NCBI GenBank assembly: GCA_019633425.1
Contig: WSUB01000081.1
Location: forward strand, 62,001-126,000
Source: Tulasnella sp. 424
Lineage: Eukaryota; Basidiomycota; Agaricomycetes; Cantharellales; Tulasnellaceae
Reading direction: 5' to 3'
DNA length: 64,000 bases
Positions 32,446 to 44,305 of the stretch are shown piece by piece (the stretch's first letter is position 1; every line of letters begins with the position of its first letter). The notes under the pieces are model-generated. The model was not told the DNA's origin. It saw only the letters and a program-made list of their open reading frames with translations, and did not search any database. A program made the position numbers and the translations under genes.

Positions 32446-34141
32446 ATGGCACGCCCGATGTTCGGACTCTTCGTTGCCATCCTCGCCTTCGTCGTGCAAC
32501 TCGTTGCTGCCGATGGCCTTGTGACTGTGCAGGCTAACGACCCATCGATCGAGTAAGCATACAAATCCCTTATTAAGGTCCTGATTCTGGGACGTTGACT
32601 CGCAGTCCCAAACCTCAGATATTCCGAGTAGGCGTTACTTCTCTCCTCAAATTCGAAAGGAAAGCTGACATCCATCTTGCCCTTTTTGAACCCTTGCTAC
32701 TCACAGTGTAAGCGTTTTGAGTCCACTTTCTCTGACTTTCATTTCATTAAGCAAACCTCTTTGTCCTGTAGAATGTACAGTGGGCACATTCTGAAGCCTG
32801 CGGGGGTACTCAGTACTCATTCGGTCTGGGGCAGTGGTTCTCTTACCAATTTAACGGTAGGCTCACATGAGGCACTTGACTCCTCTTGTTATGTCCTTGT
32901 ATTAACTAAGTATTGTAGGGACGTCCGTCAGCATCGTCGGGACGGCGGACCAGTACGGCGGTATTCTGACTATAACTTTGGATGGCGTTCAGTCTACGTT
33001 CAACCGATATTCATCGCAAATTGGTCCCAACTCGTACGACCCTCAGTGCTCGACTACACTCTTTCAAAAATCTGGTCTAACGCCTACCCAGCATACCTTG
33101 ACGGTCAACCACACTAGCGATTCCAACGGTGGAAGCAGCGACGCGAATCATTTTTTCGAGTGGCAGTACCTTCAGTAAGGCTTGGCTAACTATTGTGAGG
33201 CAATCAATGGACTATCTTGTACTGACGACCATTGTCGGACTAGGTATTACGAAACGGGAGACCAAGGCCAAGTTAAGCCCAAATCCAACGTCGCAGCAAT
33301 CGCGGGCGGAGTCGGTGGTGGCGTTGGCCTATTAATTGTAGTAGCACTTTTATGGTGGTACTTCAAGAAGAAACAAAACAAGGAATTTGTCTTTCCGCTT
33401 GACCTCGCCGATGACGGTGCCCATGCGCCCGGACTCACGAACACCATCGTCGAGCCTTTCGTTCCCCCACCCCGGGCGGCACCTCAAGTAGACCCTAACC
33501 GACGCCAGTCCAGGGTGTTGCAGAAGCGTTCCTCGTCTTCAAGTTTCAAACAAATGTCAAGTACTGGCAACAACGTCACGACGATGCCATTCCTTCTCGA
33601 CCAAAAACAACGATCTGCGAGTAATTCAAGTGGTCAACAAGAAAACCCCAGCATGCATATTCGCCGCTCGTCAATTGCCAAGGGACCAAGCGCCGATGAC
33701 TCGGAGTTCAATCCATACGCACTCGCCACCGGCCCCCGACCCACCTCCATGACCGACTTCACCAGACCCGCGGACCGTCCTCTCTCTGGAGATTTCTCTG
33801 TGGCAGGCTCTAGCTCCTATTACCACCCATCCCCCTCTCGCGGACCCAGCTCCCAAGCACCTCTGATGCCAGAAAAGGGGGCAATTGGCGTGATGAACCC
33901 CGACGCGCCCGGCCCAGCGTCCCCATTACAGGCGTCCCCGCGCTTGCCTGACCGGATCGTAAGTCAACTCCCAGTCATGAGCGATGCGGACTTGGCCCGT
34001 TTGGCTTCCCAGGTGGCAACAATGCTGCAGCCTGGTGCTCCAGGTCCTTCATCCGCTCCAGAGCCACCACAGCAAGGTCCTCGGAACGATGACCCAGACG
34101 ATGCACCTCCTGAGTATAGTCAGGTGGCCCGACGCCCATAG
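32446..34141 (+). CDS. Single-pass plasma-membrane protein with signal peptide
   Basis: Exon 1 is 32446-32552; one or more short exons lie in about 32605-32710 (boundaries unresolved); then 32772-32856, 32919-33174 and 33244-34141. The protein starts with a signal peptide (GLFVAILAFVVQLVAA). It has an ectodomain with GTSVSIVGT...LTITLDGVQ and HTLTVNHTSD carrying N-glycosylation sites. A transmembrane helix follows (AIAGGVGGGVGLLIVVALLW) with a positive stop (YFKKKQNK). A cytoplasmic tail of about 260 residues is rich in Pro and Ser. This layout is common for a lineage-expanded Agaricomycete membrane-protein group, possibly wall- or stress-sensing by analogy with Mid2/SKG6-type proteins. No enzymatic domain is seen. 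Confidence 0.65.
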
Positions 34142-34506
34142 CTTCCTCGTACAGGTTCCGTATTTCCCTTCATTTTCTTCCCTGGTCTCGTACCATCCCC
34201 CTTTCATTCTGCCAACATGTATCTTCGCATGCCCTCTGTTTTGTTTTTCGATTTCCGCATGTTATCAGACATTCGTACTACTCGCAGACCCTATGTACTT
34301 GTCGAACATGACTATTGGCTCCGTTGCTCTAATTTATTCTTAGATAGTCGCGCCTTGCAAATCAGAAACGGGAGGGCACTTTCGGATTTAACCGAGCGAA
34401 GCAGTTGAGGGTAAGGATTTGGATGCGATTTAGTTAACATAACGATTCTAGTGGTAGGGTCGAATCCCATGAGCCTACACTCCAGTTCCCCTTCGTGGCA
34501 TGCCCC

Positions 34507-35755
34507 TTATTGATTAGGCTCGAGGACGAGTCTCTGGATGAGGATTTTCTTTTAATGCCACGTCCCAAGCGCGCGAGGGACTCACATACAAGTTTGACAA
34601 AGTTACTGTGCGGTGACCAGTGGACGAAAGCATTGAAGTTTATAGCCAGATAAATGTTCTTGGACATGGTGCTCATAACGAATGTCAACATATGGGTGTC
34701 TTCTCTAAGTTAATATCAACAATTGTGATCCATAGAGTGACATGCTCACTTACAGCCATTTTCTCGGACGGAGGCAATCACGGTGTTGTCGGATAAAACG
34801 TTCCAGATCTCAAGGTGAGTTGGACCCGGTAATTTCTCATCTGTGCCGCTGTCGTACTTCAGACTATTCGCATGCGGCGCGGCGGCTTTTGATTTATTAG
34901 AAGCTGCGCATAAATTCAAGTATCTGCTCATCAAGTCAGGAGATAGAACATCCTGTCGGCTTATTTGCAATACTACTCACGCAGTTCCTTCCCCGCGAAA
35001 GTCCATATGACGTCCGCTCCCAAACAGATGTGCCCCTCCAAGATACCGGAAATCTCCAAGGCGATTCTAACGTTCAGCGCTCTTCAGATCGGTTGCATGA
35101 TTCATAATTGTGGATCCACTTGCCTCCAGCTTGATCTTATGAGGTTGACACTTCGGAATGCAATAGACAGCCAGAGCGTCATCGGCTGTTGCAGTCCAAC
35201 GAAAAACACCCGTCTTCGTGTCTACTTGACGTGAAACGTATCCGGTCATCCCTTCACTAGAAATTATTCTTATTCTCCCCGTTATAGCTAGTGCAGTCTG
35301 TACAGATAATCTGCGTGAGTCCTGTGCAGTTGGTGGTGGTGCAGCGGGAGGGGAATCGGGACTGAACCGGATTCATAGTAAGCACGATGACCAGGATTTA
35401 GACCGAGATTAAAAAAAAACTTGCATGTTGGTCACAGACGTCTCTGCCTTTTTGTCAGGGTATTTCTCTAGAACAGCGCGTTGGAGACGATTCCAATCGC
35501 CTGCTACGCTGGGGTCCAGTTCCGCGAACCACCGCAAGGCCTCGTCGGCAAAGCAAAGAGACGCAAAGTCCGCCATCCATTCCATATCTCGTTGCTTCTC
35601 CGATTCGAAAGCATGCCGCTTTATTTTTCGTATGAAATCGCTGACCGGCTCTGTCCCGGTGAAAACGAGTTCGGCGGAAGCTACCAGTCGAAAGGTGGTT
35701 AGCCAGCCAGCTACTAGCCTGAGTCTTCTGCCGACCTACTTATCTCACTCGTCAT
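34507..35755 (-). CDS. GagB family protein, divergent subfamily
   Basis: Exons on the minus strand: 35749-35755, 35440-35680, 35124-35361, 34981-35066, 34754-34923, 34590-34699, 34507-34533; 879 nt, 292 residues, continuous. Exon 1 is 7 nt (ATGACGA). Exon 2 has LVFTGTEPVSDFIR, DEALRWFAELDP and GDW. Exon 3 has a Pro-rich linker then TGRIRIISSEGMTGYVSR and DDALAVYC. Exon 4 has YLGGAHLF, exon 5 EIWNVLSDNTVIASV, exon 6 NIYLAINFNAFV, and exon 7 RLVLEPNQ then a stop. Intron 3 has a GC donor (GCAAGT) with a normal acceptor. It sits alone between a membrane-protein gene and MAK21, far from the two clusters. Function unknown. Confidence 0.72.
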
Positions 35756-35998
35756 CGAGACTCCGACGGATCTTATGATAGTCTAAAATACAAGATTGTC
35801 CTACCAATCTAGCGTGTGAAGTTCCCTTGTGGCGTTGGCGAGATGCACTTCGCTCATCGTTTCGTGCGGTATCCAAATCATAGACCAGGCTCCGAGTTTT
35901 CTGGCTCTGATGCTTAGCGTTCGGGAGCCATCAAGGAGCTCAAAGTAATTTAAAATAGCTTTTCATTACAGATGACTGAGTCACAAAGTGCGTCAAGC

Positions 35999-38900
35999 TT
36001 ACAGGTCTTCCTCTGGGGCTTCATCAATCATCTTGGCATAGTCTTCATACGACGCAAAGGTCGGAATTCCGACCATTCTTCGCTTTTTCTTCTTCCCTCC
36101 TTCCTCGTCTTTGTTTCTCTTCCGCTTGCTGCCTTCGGACAATCCTCCCCACTCATTTTCGCTCTCCGATGCCTCTTCGTCGAACGCGATAAGATCATCC
36201 TCTTCCTCCAGCATATCATTAAAGTCAATTTCATCATCGTCCCCGCCCTCGCCTGCAGAGGAACCTTCAAGGTCACTGGGGATGTCGTCTTCATCTTCAT
36301 CTTCATCCTCGCTGCTCGGAAGTTCATCTTGTGGTAATGACTCTTTCATCGCCTAGAGAATCCAAGTTTAGCTTCGGTAGTGTTTGTTGCTCAGCAAAGT
36401 ACTCCAACCTTCCAAATTTCTGCCTCCTCATCTTCGTCAGTCGTTTCGGCATCATCAGGTAGCAATTCAGCCTCAGCCTCGCTGTTCTCTTCGAGGTTAT
36501 CACTGGCCTCGTCAACGCTCTTCTTGAAGCCCTTCGTTTTCGCGTCATCTCTCTTCACATTTAGGTACTTATGGAAGAAAAGCTGTTGGACCGCCGTCAA
36601 TATCTATCGCTCAGTGCATACGGTGCGTCGGGCCTACGTACTTGATCAACGGGAACTCGGTCCACGGGTTGATGCTTCAGCGTCTTTTCGTCAATTGTCG
36701 TTGCGCCCACGCCGCGTAACTGCCGAACCAGTACCGAGCCGTCACTAGACATATTCGGTTGCATGAAGGATGCCCCCCTTGACACTGGCTTCTTCGGCGC
36801 CTTGGATATGAATCGGTCGAGGAAGGAGGATAGTGAGTGGAGTGAAAGATCGGCACTTGAAGATATTGTCTCTCCAGTCAGAAGTTGTCGCGCATGCAAC
36901 GACACGGCAGGATGATAATGATAAAGAAGCGGGACCTAATCCAAGAAGATCAGCCGCTGCAAGAAACGGATACGAATCTTGACGCACGATCTCCCATAGC
37001 CGTGTGGTTTCGGCGCGAGCCAATAACGGGTCGTTAGTTTTGGGATCGTACTTGGACGTCGATGCCTTGGTATCCGATTCTGCTGCGCCGTCGGTGGCTA
37101 AAGACCGAAGTTCAGGATTAACACCGAAAAGCTTTATGTGAACAATGTTATATCAGCTGCCGAAAGCAATGTGACACGACGGGGAGGGGGAAGAACCGAC
37201 CTCGCCCAACAGGAAGAGTGAGCCACAGATGAAGCTAGGCTCGTGCATGCCTAGTGCTTGTAAGAAACGCTTGATGAACGCCGACACTCGAGCTTGGTTA
37301 TCGTCGGCTTTCAGAGCTTTGAAAAGAAGGTTGAGATACATCGCTTTCTTAGACGCAAAAGAGAGTCGAGGGTCAAGTAGCGATTCGTAAATGGTCCGGT
37401 AAAAGCGATCGAGGACCGACTGAATGCGCGAATAGGAATAAGCGAAAGGACACCACAAGTTTGGAGAATCGGCACCTACTGGTCGAGAAGATGTGACATG
37501 CCAGAGTAGAACCAGCGCTTGAATAGCAACATTAAATGTGGCAGAGCGTGTGATACGGAAGAGGGTATCAATGTGCCGGTCAAAGCTATTTTGAGCGGGA
37601 GGCATTCAATCATTGGCGTAAACGTGTAGAAGAAATGGGCTAACTTACATGGTTTCATTCATTTTCGCATAAGGCAAGGCTCTGTTAACTCCATTCAAGA
37701 TGGCCGCCAATAACTTCGAGTTGGCATCTTCTGCTTCAACAAAGCCCGCCGCTCCAACCTTCCCTGCTCTTTTCTTCGCAGCCTTGTTCTTCTTTTCGAC
37801 CTCGGCGCGATAAGAGTGTTTTCGAGGAGCGGGCTTATCCTTGCGTGCTTCCCCTTCCACGTTCTCGACGTTGTCCTGGTTCTTCTCCTCTTGTTCCGTC
37901 GCGCCTAAAATAGTGACGAACAGCTCGAAGTAAACTGTGATGAGGAGTTGGGCCACGTCTTGTTCGTGGGGTGCCAAGACGATTTGAGTGAATGCCAAGA
38001 TCCCGTAATAACGGGCGTGATGCGCTGAAACCAAAGCGGATGTCGCCGGAGGGACGACCTTCCCCTTTGACTTTGACTTTGGGTCGGACGACGTAGACTG
38101 TGCAGGGCGAAGTATTAATGAGGATACTTCCCTCACGACAATGGGTTTCATGGACGGGTGGGCTTGAAGCAATTCCAGCAGGTAGTTCGAGGCCTTGGAC
38201 GCCACGGACTTGTCCACATCACCCTGAAGGGGGAATGGTTGTCAACGAGTAAGAACAAGTCCGAAATGCATTCTTTGTCGACTTGCCAACTTATGAACAA
38301 GTAGTTTGAGAAGATTTTGTTCCTGCTCTGGTCGGTCACGGAGAAGAGTGAAGACGAGAGTCAGCGCTTGCGTCCGAACATATGCGAGGGTGTCCAGTGT
38401 AAGTTGCTGGAGTAACATGAGTGGATTAGCAACGCCATTCAAATATAAAACTGAATTCACACACTTCCAGAATCTGGAGGAGTGAGAAGAAATACTTCTT
38501 GAACCAGTCTTCGAATGCCCAGACGATGAGATGCCTGTCTGTTACGTCAGGGTGTCCCAATGGCTGATCCGAAAAGTACCTGGAATTGGGTATATTAATT
38601 ATTTAGGTCGTCTCGTATATAGCTCTAGGACACCTACTTGAGCTTTCTCTCAGGAGATGCACCCCCAACCCATAAGTCGACCAGTGCCCGGAGAGCCTTC
38701 AATGACTCTTCCCTTCCTTTCTTTCCTGCCATCGCCTTTAAGCTCTCCAGTGCACGTTGATTGTGCAAAGGACTAGCTTGAGCGATCAAAGTCAAAGCGG
38801 AAAGTTTATCGGAAGATGTACCGCCGCTGAGGATTTGACTAAGGAAGGCTTGATCGGAGTTCCCCATGGCGTTGACAAGCTGTGGGTTCTCCTCAGCATA

Positions 38901-39634
38901 GGCTGCCTCTTCCTTTAGTAGCATTTCAGCTCGATGAGTCTGGTTGCGAAGTTCTGCAGGCGAAGGTTTTGGGATGGAGTCTGAAGGTTTGAGAGCTGGC
39001 AAATCATTGTACCACTGTGAGGACGGAGGCACTGTCTACGCCCAGAGTAAGCGATGCAACGAGCAGGAAGAGGAGTTAGTCACGTACAAGCCGAGATTTC
39101 TTCCCCTTTGATACAGGTGTCGAAGTGGCAGCAGCTAGTGCAGATGGTTGAGCCTCTCCACTCTCACTGAATCGAAGGTGCTTTGGTGTCTTTAGAACGG
39201 AAGGGTTTGGATTTAGTGAGGTAGCTTGAGTATCGGGTTTGGTTGGTTTCTTCTCTTCTTTTCGCTCCCTCTTTAATTTGGGTGATTTGGAGGACGTCGT
39301 TGGTTTGTCGAAAGACTGGGGAGCAGGAATCTCTTCCGCCTTCGCTGCAAGCTTTTTATCTTTCTTCTTCGGAAGGGGTTCCTGCCCAATGGGAACAGTT
39401 TGAGGAAGTTTCATCGACTTGATCAAGCTCGAGAGATCGTCCTTTAAGTCACCCTGTGGTACCAAATTGGGCGTTGAATCGCATGGTCCTGAAAATGAGG
39501 GTAGGTCTAACCTTCATGAATTCCTCCCCAACGTCAGAACCGGCTTCGAAGTCCTCTCCACCAGTGTCAGCTCCATCGAACCGGGTGTGCTTCCCGATTG
39601 AGCTCCTTTTAGTTGTGGAATTAGCCTTTGCCAT
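35999..39634 (-). CDS. MAK21: Ribosome biogenesis protein MAK21/NOC1 (CBF/Mak21 family)
   Basis: Exons on the minus strand: 39512-39634, 39088-39453, 38638-39035, 38465-38579, 38287-38406, 37649-38223, 37480-37585, 37201-37419, 36988-37131, 36642-36935, 36409-36603, 35999-36352; 3009 nt, 1002 residues, close to yeast Mak21. With Noc2 it escorts early pre-60S particles in the nucleolus. Landmarks: a Lys-rich N-terminus; 'LIVWAFEDWFKKYFFSLL'; the CBF signature DRFYRTIYESLLDPRL with KKAMYLNLLFKAL; 'YHYHPAVSLHARQLL' with SFLDRF; and an acidic segment then a basic tail ending PTFASYEDYAKMI. Intron 5 has a GC donor (GCAAGT, 38281-38286). One intron (39454-39511) needs the downstream of two possible acceptors to keep frame. 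High confidence in identity. Confidence 0.9.
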
Positions 39635-40024
39635 GCAAGATACTCGGGCTAAAGTGCGTGAAGGGAGTTGGAAGAGAAAAATATAATGACGGCAACTTCT
39701 CAGGTCCCCGCCTCCCACGTGACCTGCCCCCGATACCCCTTTTCCCCCGCATTGTTCTTGCGTAGAGGGCAACTGGAACAACGTGAGTGAGATATCATAG
39801 ACTTATCCATTGTGCTTAGTCAACTGACTCTTGGACCTTCCATATATGGGCGTAGATACCGGTGTCTAAACGCCGTTCTGAGCTTGGCAGCAGACTGCGA
39901 GTCCCGCGGCCGCAGCGTGCATGCACTTAAACTCGTTTCGAACTCCCCCACGAGTCCAATGAACACCCATTCGTATAAATATCCTCGCCTCGACTTCTTC
40001 TTCTTCTTCTCCTCCCAATCACCC

Positions 40025-41195
40025 ATGGCCCACTCGAGCGCTTCCAACGAGAACCAACCACTGCTTGCCGAGAGCGCAACCTCCCCACCAAAGCCCTCAC
40101 ATCTCCGGAGGCTTCAGACATTATTGGGATTCTCCAAAGGCTATAACTTTATACAATGTATGTATCCTCACTCATATACGATGATGATGAACCAACCGCT
40201 CTTCGCAAAAGGGATCTTCATGTGTTGCCTGATGTGGGTGATTATGATGAACGGGTTGAACTTCATCGCTTTCTTGGATCGTCGACTCGCTCCAGGAGAA
40301 TGGTACTGGTTTAGTCGACCTCTTTACAAATGTCAGTACCCCGCCCGAAATACCCATCATCCGATTTTAACCCAACGCATTTGTAGTCGGAATCATTTTA
40401 CACCTAGTCACCGTCCTTCGTAAGTCATTTCATCACCAGGTATTAAATTCCCGATGGTTGAAAATATGATGGCTCAGCTTGTGGCTTTCTTGCGGTGTTC
40501 CAATTCGTTCCGGCTATCCGCTACGTGAGGGCATTGCATCCATGCGTCGTGCTTGACTGACATCCTGATCTGAACAATTTCTAGAAATACATTTCGATTC
40601 ATAGATTAAATGGCTTTGTCGTCTATACTCTGCTGGGCCTGACCCTAGTTGGAGCAATTATAATAGCCCCCCACTCGATGGGAGGCGCTCCGGCTATCCA
40701 GTCAGCCATTTTTGTCATAGCCATCCTCACTGCCACGTCTGCAATTCTTGCGTGGTACAATATTCGCTGGCGCCGGAGGATTGATCTTCACAGGCGGTGG
40801 AATATCCGGGCAGCCTTCTATGCCGGTTCAGCGGTCACGGAACGGGTTTTCCTTAACGGACTTGCTCTCATATTAGCAACACAGTCTGAAAAGCAGTACT
40901 CTGTGAGTAAGCGGCTTGTGGGTTAATGAGCGTGTCCGCTGACCATTTCAACGAGCAGGTCTGGACCTGCGATGAACTCCACTTCCTGATGGGGAATATG
41001 ACAGAGGTCCTTCAGCGTTACCCTTCGTGCGCGCAATCCAGTGTCGCACCGGTGCCAGCATCATTTGAATCGGCTGAGACTGTTGGTAGTGCACTCCGCA
41101 TTTCGTTTGGCGCGTCGACTTGGCTTGCCATCGCGCTCCATGCTGTGCTCGCAGAGGTTTACGTACGTCGACGTAGTCTCAGGAGATCTATATAA
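40025..41195 (+). CDS. DUF2306-like multi-pass membrane protein
   Basis: Exons 40025-40157, 40212-40331, 40387-40419, 40478-40524, 40585-40902, 40959-41195; 888 nt, 295 residues. Hydrophobic helices appear at about residues 45-65, 85-100, 100-118, 130-150, 160-180, 198-215 and 265-285. The conserved core is KYISIHRLNGFVVY followed by a helix with APHSMGG, then AWYNIRWRRRIDLHRRWNIR; the paired His and Arg/Trp cluster is the feature by which I place it near DUF2306. Biochemical role unknown; possibly redox or haem-related membrane chemistry (inference). The 5' UTR carries a run of CTT repeats just before the ATG. Confidence 0.65.
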
Positions 41196-41921
41196 ACTAA
41201 GCCTGATTAATTTCCTGTAAATAAAGATCCAGGTGACCTGGTCCGAATCCGATCGCCTCGAACGGATCTCAAAGGCTAAGGGGGCCGCTGGGGTTCAACA
41301 AAGCTTTGTATCGTCAAGCCCTCTACACGGGGCTAGGGAGGCCGGAGGCACTGCTATCTGAAGGAAAGTATAGTAAAGACTCATGGATCAATCTTTCTTG
41401 CCTTGAAGTCTGCCCCGGAGTTCTGCTGTTGTTCTCATTCGCTCCTTCCGGGTTGGCCTTCGTGCTCGTTGCTCATTTATATTCATGTCTGTATCCCTCT
41501 TAATGACTAGCCATCCGTTTGTTCTTGTAAGTACGCCTGACAGGTAGGCACAATTAAGTTCGCTTTAATTGACAGGGTGTCGCATTCGGTACTCGACTAC
41601 GGGGCTCGGGGATCGTCCAACTTGATCCTGCCTCTATTCCCCCCGTTTATTCCTGGTGGTACCACCCATTAACGTTACAGGGCTGCTTTTCTAAGATATA
41701 AACATGTTTTTATTTGAGTCGGACATTGAATCAGCAAAAGTGAGGTCTCGAAGCGAATGTGACAAGGCTTCCGAAAGGCGGCATACGACTGGCATTGATC
41801 GCACGAAGTAACTACCGGGAGTATTTCCCTCCGCATAGAATCGATGTTGGCAGTTCGAGCTCACGCACGATGGAAAGGTGACGGTAAGAAGGTCGACCAT
41901 CTGCGAGCGAGAGCGCATGAA
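41196..41921. other. Intergenic between convergent genes
   Basis: Lies between the 3' ends of the DUF2306-like gene (plus) and the gene at 41922 (minus). No further gene or RNA is recognised. Confidence 0.4.
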
Positions 41922-43413
41922 TTACTGGGAGAAATGCGTCAGCAGTGGAAAAAGATCGTTTGGTCATGGCTTACTTGAATTGGGAACCATTCCTTGGCCT
42001 GCCGTTTCAAATTATCCACATCATCATCACTCAAGTCATCGTCAGAGTCCCAATCAGATCCAACTGGGTCAGAATCCGAGCTTCGCATCTCCACGTCGTC
42101 ATCGGCTGCCTCGGATTTGAGGTCTTCACCTGATTCCTCGGGGTTACTGGTACTCTGCTCCTCTCCATCAGGCTCCGGGGAGACCCAATGATCCTTGTCA
42201 TAGTCCGAGTCATCGTCGGAGTCCCCGGCAGGTGTATTGGCGATGGTCAAAAGAGGCTCGACAATCTTGGGCAAGTCTTCGGGGTCGACGTCGGACGGTT
42301 CATAGTCATCAAAATGGAGGACCGGAGATTCCGAGCCCCCTATCCGATCATTGACTGGGCCCTCGTTGGATACTTGCTTTCCTTTTAGTTCCTTTGGTCC
42401 TTGGCCCGCCTCTTCATCGCTATCCTCGAACACCATACCACCATCCTCGGGCCGTTTTCCAATTGGCCTTGTGACCCAGACATTCGAATTTTCTTTGACG
42501 CGAACGGTCTCCCAAGTAGGATTGTCTGGAAACCGCCGAACGATGGCATCTTCAAGTAGATCTTCAATGAAAATAGACCCATCTAGATCGTCTACGTCCA
42601 ACTTGATGCGTCGGCCCAGCATAATCTTCCATTGGTCTCCATTCATCATACCGGGGCCGGAGAATTGTTTATAGATCTCGTCGTCGGCCCAGGCGATGAT
42701 GCCTTCCTCCTCATCAAAGGTCATTTGAAAGGTGACGATCATCAGGCGAGTTGCACCACGAGCCATGAGAGATTCGTACATCTGGGGTGTACCATTCCAG
42801 TTTTCAAGGAAGTAGTATTGTGTAGAATCGCCCTCCAGTAAAGGCGTAGAACCTCGAGGCTGGGGAAATCGATCCGCATGAACGTAGGAGTCCCACGTGA
42901 AAACGCCTTGTCCGATATCTGCTTCGTCATTGCCATCCTGGAAATCAAGTAATAAATTGGTCACGTTAGCCAACCAAAGTAGAGAGCCCGTGTATGACGT
43001 TAGGCGTACTTCGTCATACGCATGTTCTTTCCCGCACCATGGGTCTTGACAAACTCCGCCAACTACTTCGAAGAGGCATTCGGTGCAACGCTCAACTTGG
43101 TCCGAATCGTGCCACAGAGCCCCTGGAAGTTCATGGTCGTCCATTTCATCGTCACTGGATTCGTTGCCCCTGTCATCTTGAATATGGGCTCGAACAGTGG
43201 CCCGCAATGCGGCATTTTGTTCCCTGAGTCTTGAGGAGCGCTGAGTTTCCGTACCAGCAGATATGAATTTGTGCTCTGCTAGAAGAAGTGAGGGCAACTT
43301 ACTGCTCGCTCGCGTTCGTACAGCTGCTTCCAGTCGATATTGTCTGGCTGGGGAGAGTTTTGATGAGTGGCGTCAACTTGTTGTGCTGAGTTGCCCGCGT
43401 CCTCTGTTTCCAT
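41922..43413 (-). CDS. Zinc-ribbon/acidic-tail protein, paralogue 1
   Basis: Exons on the minus strand: 43303-43413, 43010-43240, 41975-42937 and a terminal exon that begins directly with TAA (41922-41924); 435 residues. If the last intron is not spliced, the frame runs to 41939. After a short N-terminus (IDWKQLYERERA) comes a Cys cluster, ERCTECLFEVVGG then CQDPWCGKEH, resembling a zinc ribbon. Next is a conserved globular region with IIAWADDEIYKQFSGPGM and WKIMLGRRIKLDVDDLDG, then about 150 mostly Asp/Glu/Ser-rich residues. I know similar proteins as an uncharacterised Agaricomycete family. The acidic tail suggests chromatin or basic-partner binding, which is inference. Paralogue 2 is at 46798-48230. 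Confidence 0.75.
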
Positions 43414-44305
43414 AATGTCAAAGCCGAGCACGATAAAACGGTGGAAAGAAAGTGGGGAACGTGGTTGCTGATGAAAAAAAAAAAAAGAGGATTCAGGGCT
43501 GAACCGCGTCACGTCGGAGTTTGAAGTTCCTTCCGAAATGAAAAAAAAAGCCATTTTGGATTTCTCAAGGTGCAGAGCAAAAAGCAAATTAGCGATGATC
43601 AACATGCACTTGGTCATTGATATGAAGGGACATATGGCCGTTCCCTTGGCGGAGAATATTTGCACGTTCGACGTGACACGCTGATGGGTGTCAAAGCACA
43701 AAGTCGCGGAGCGAATTCTAGAATGAGAGCAGCAACCAAACCGAGATAATATCCGAAACCCAAAACGTGACGAGACTTTAGGAATAAAGAGAATGAGTAA
43801 AAGGGAAACAGAGGAGTCGAAGGATGCAAAAAATGCAAAAAAGGAAGGAAAAAAGACAACACTAGAGGATACAACCCGATAGCCGAGAAATTTAGAAAGA
43901 GAAGCCGAGCCTTTGAGGAGTGGTATACAGGTCAAAAACCAGAACCGAGCAATCGAAAAGGTCTAAGAGAGTCCACGAAACAGAAAACGAGTCAAGAGAA
44001 AGGGAAGCACGAACCTCCGACGAGTGGCCGGAGACTCCAAGGAGAGTGGCCCTTCATACGACTCGTCATCTTCGTCTCTCTCCGACGGAGCCCTCGTTGT
44101 ACGAACCAGGTACCCCCCGACCAGCGGGGAACCTGTCAAAAAAGTAGTAGATAACAGGTTCGGTTAGCGGTCACGTAAAAACACATTGTCCAGGCTAGCA
44201 CAAGGGAAACACGAACCTCTGACGACTCGGAGTAGCCGGAGACTCGAGGGAGAAAGGGCTTTTGTATGAGTCGTTGTTCTCATCCCTCTCTCGGGTGGAA
44301 TGAGG
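43414..44305. other. Intergenic; upstream region of the zinc-ribbon gene
   Basis: No gene recognised. Contains a 12-A run near 43475-43487. Two partly similar segments at 44010-44060 and 44200-44250 share 'cgaacctc(c/t)gacga' and a following 'agccggagactc(c/g)a' context, a minor local duplication. Confidence 0.35.

Noticed and set aside
35849..35857. ATG at 35857 as the start of the GagB gene at 34507
   Set aside because: It would add about 20 non-conserved residues. The 7-nt exon at 35749-35755 with a CTAAC branch site matches the family plan and phase.
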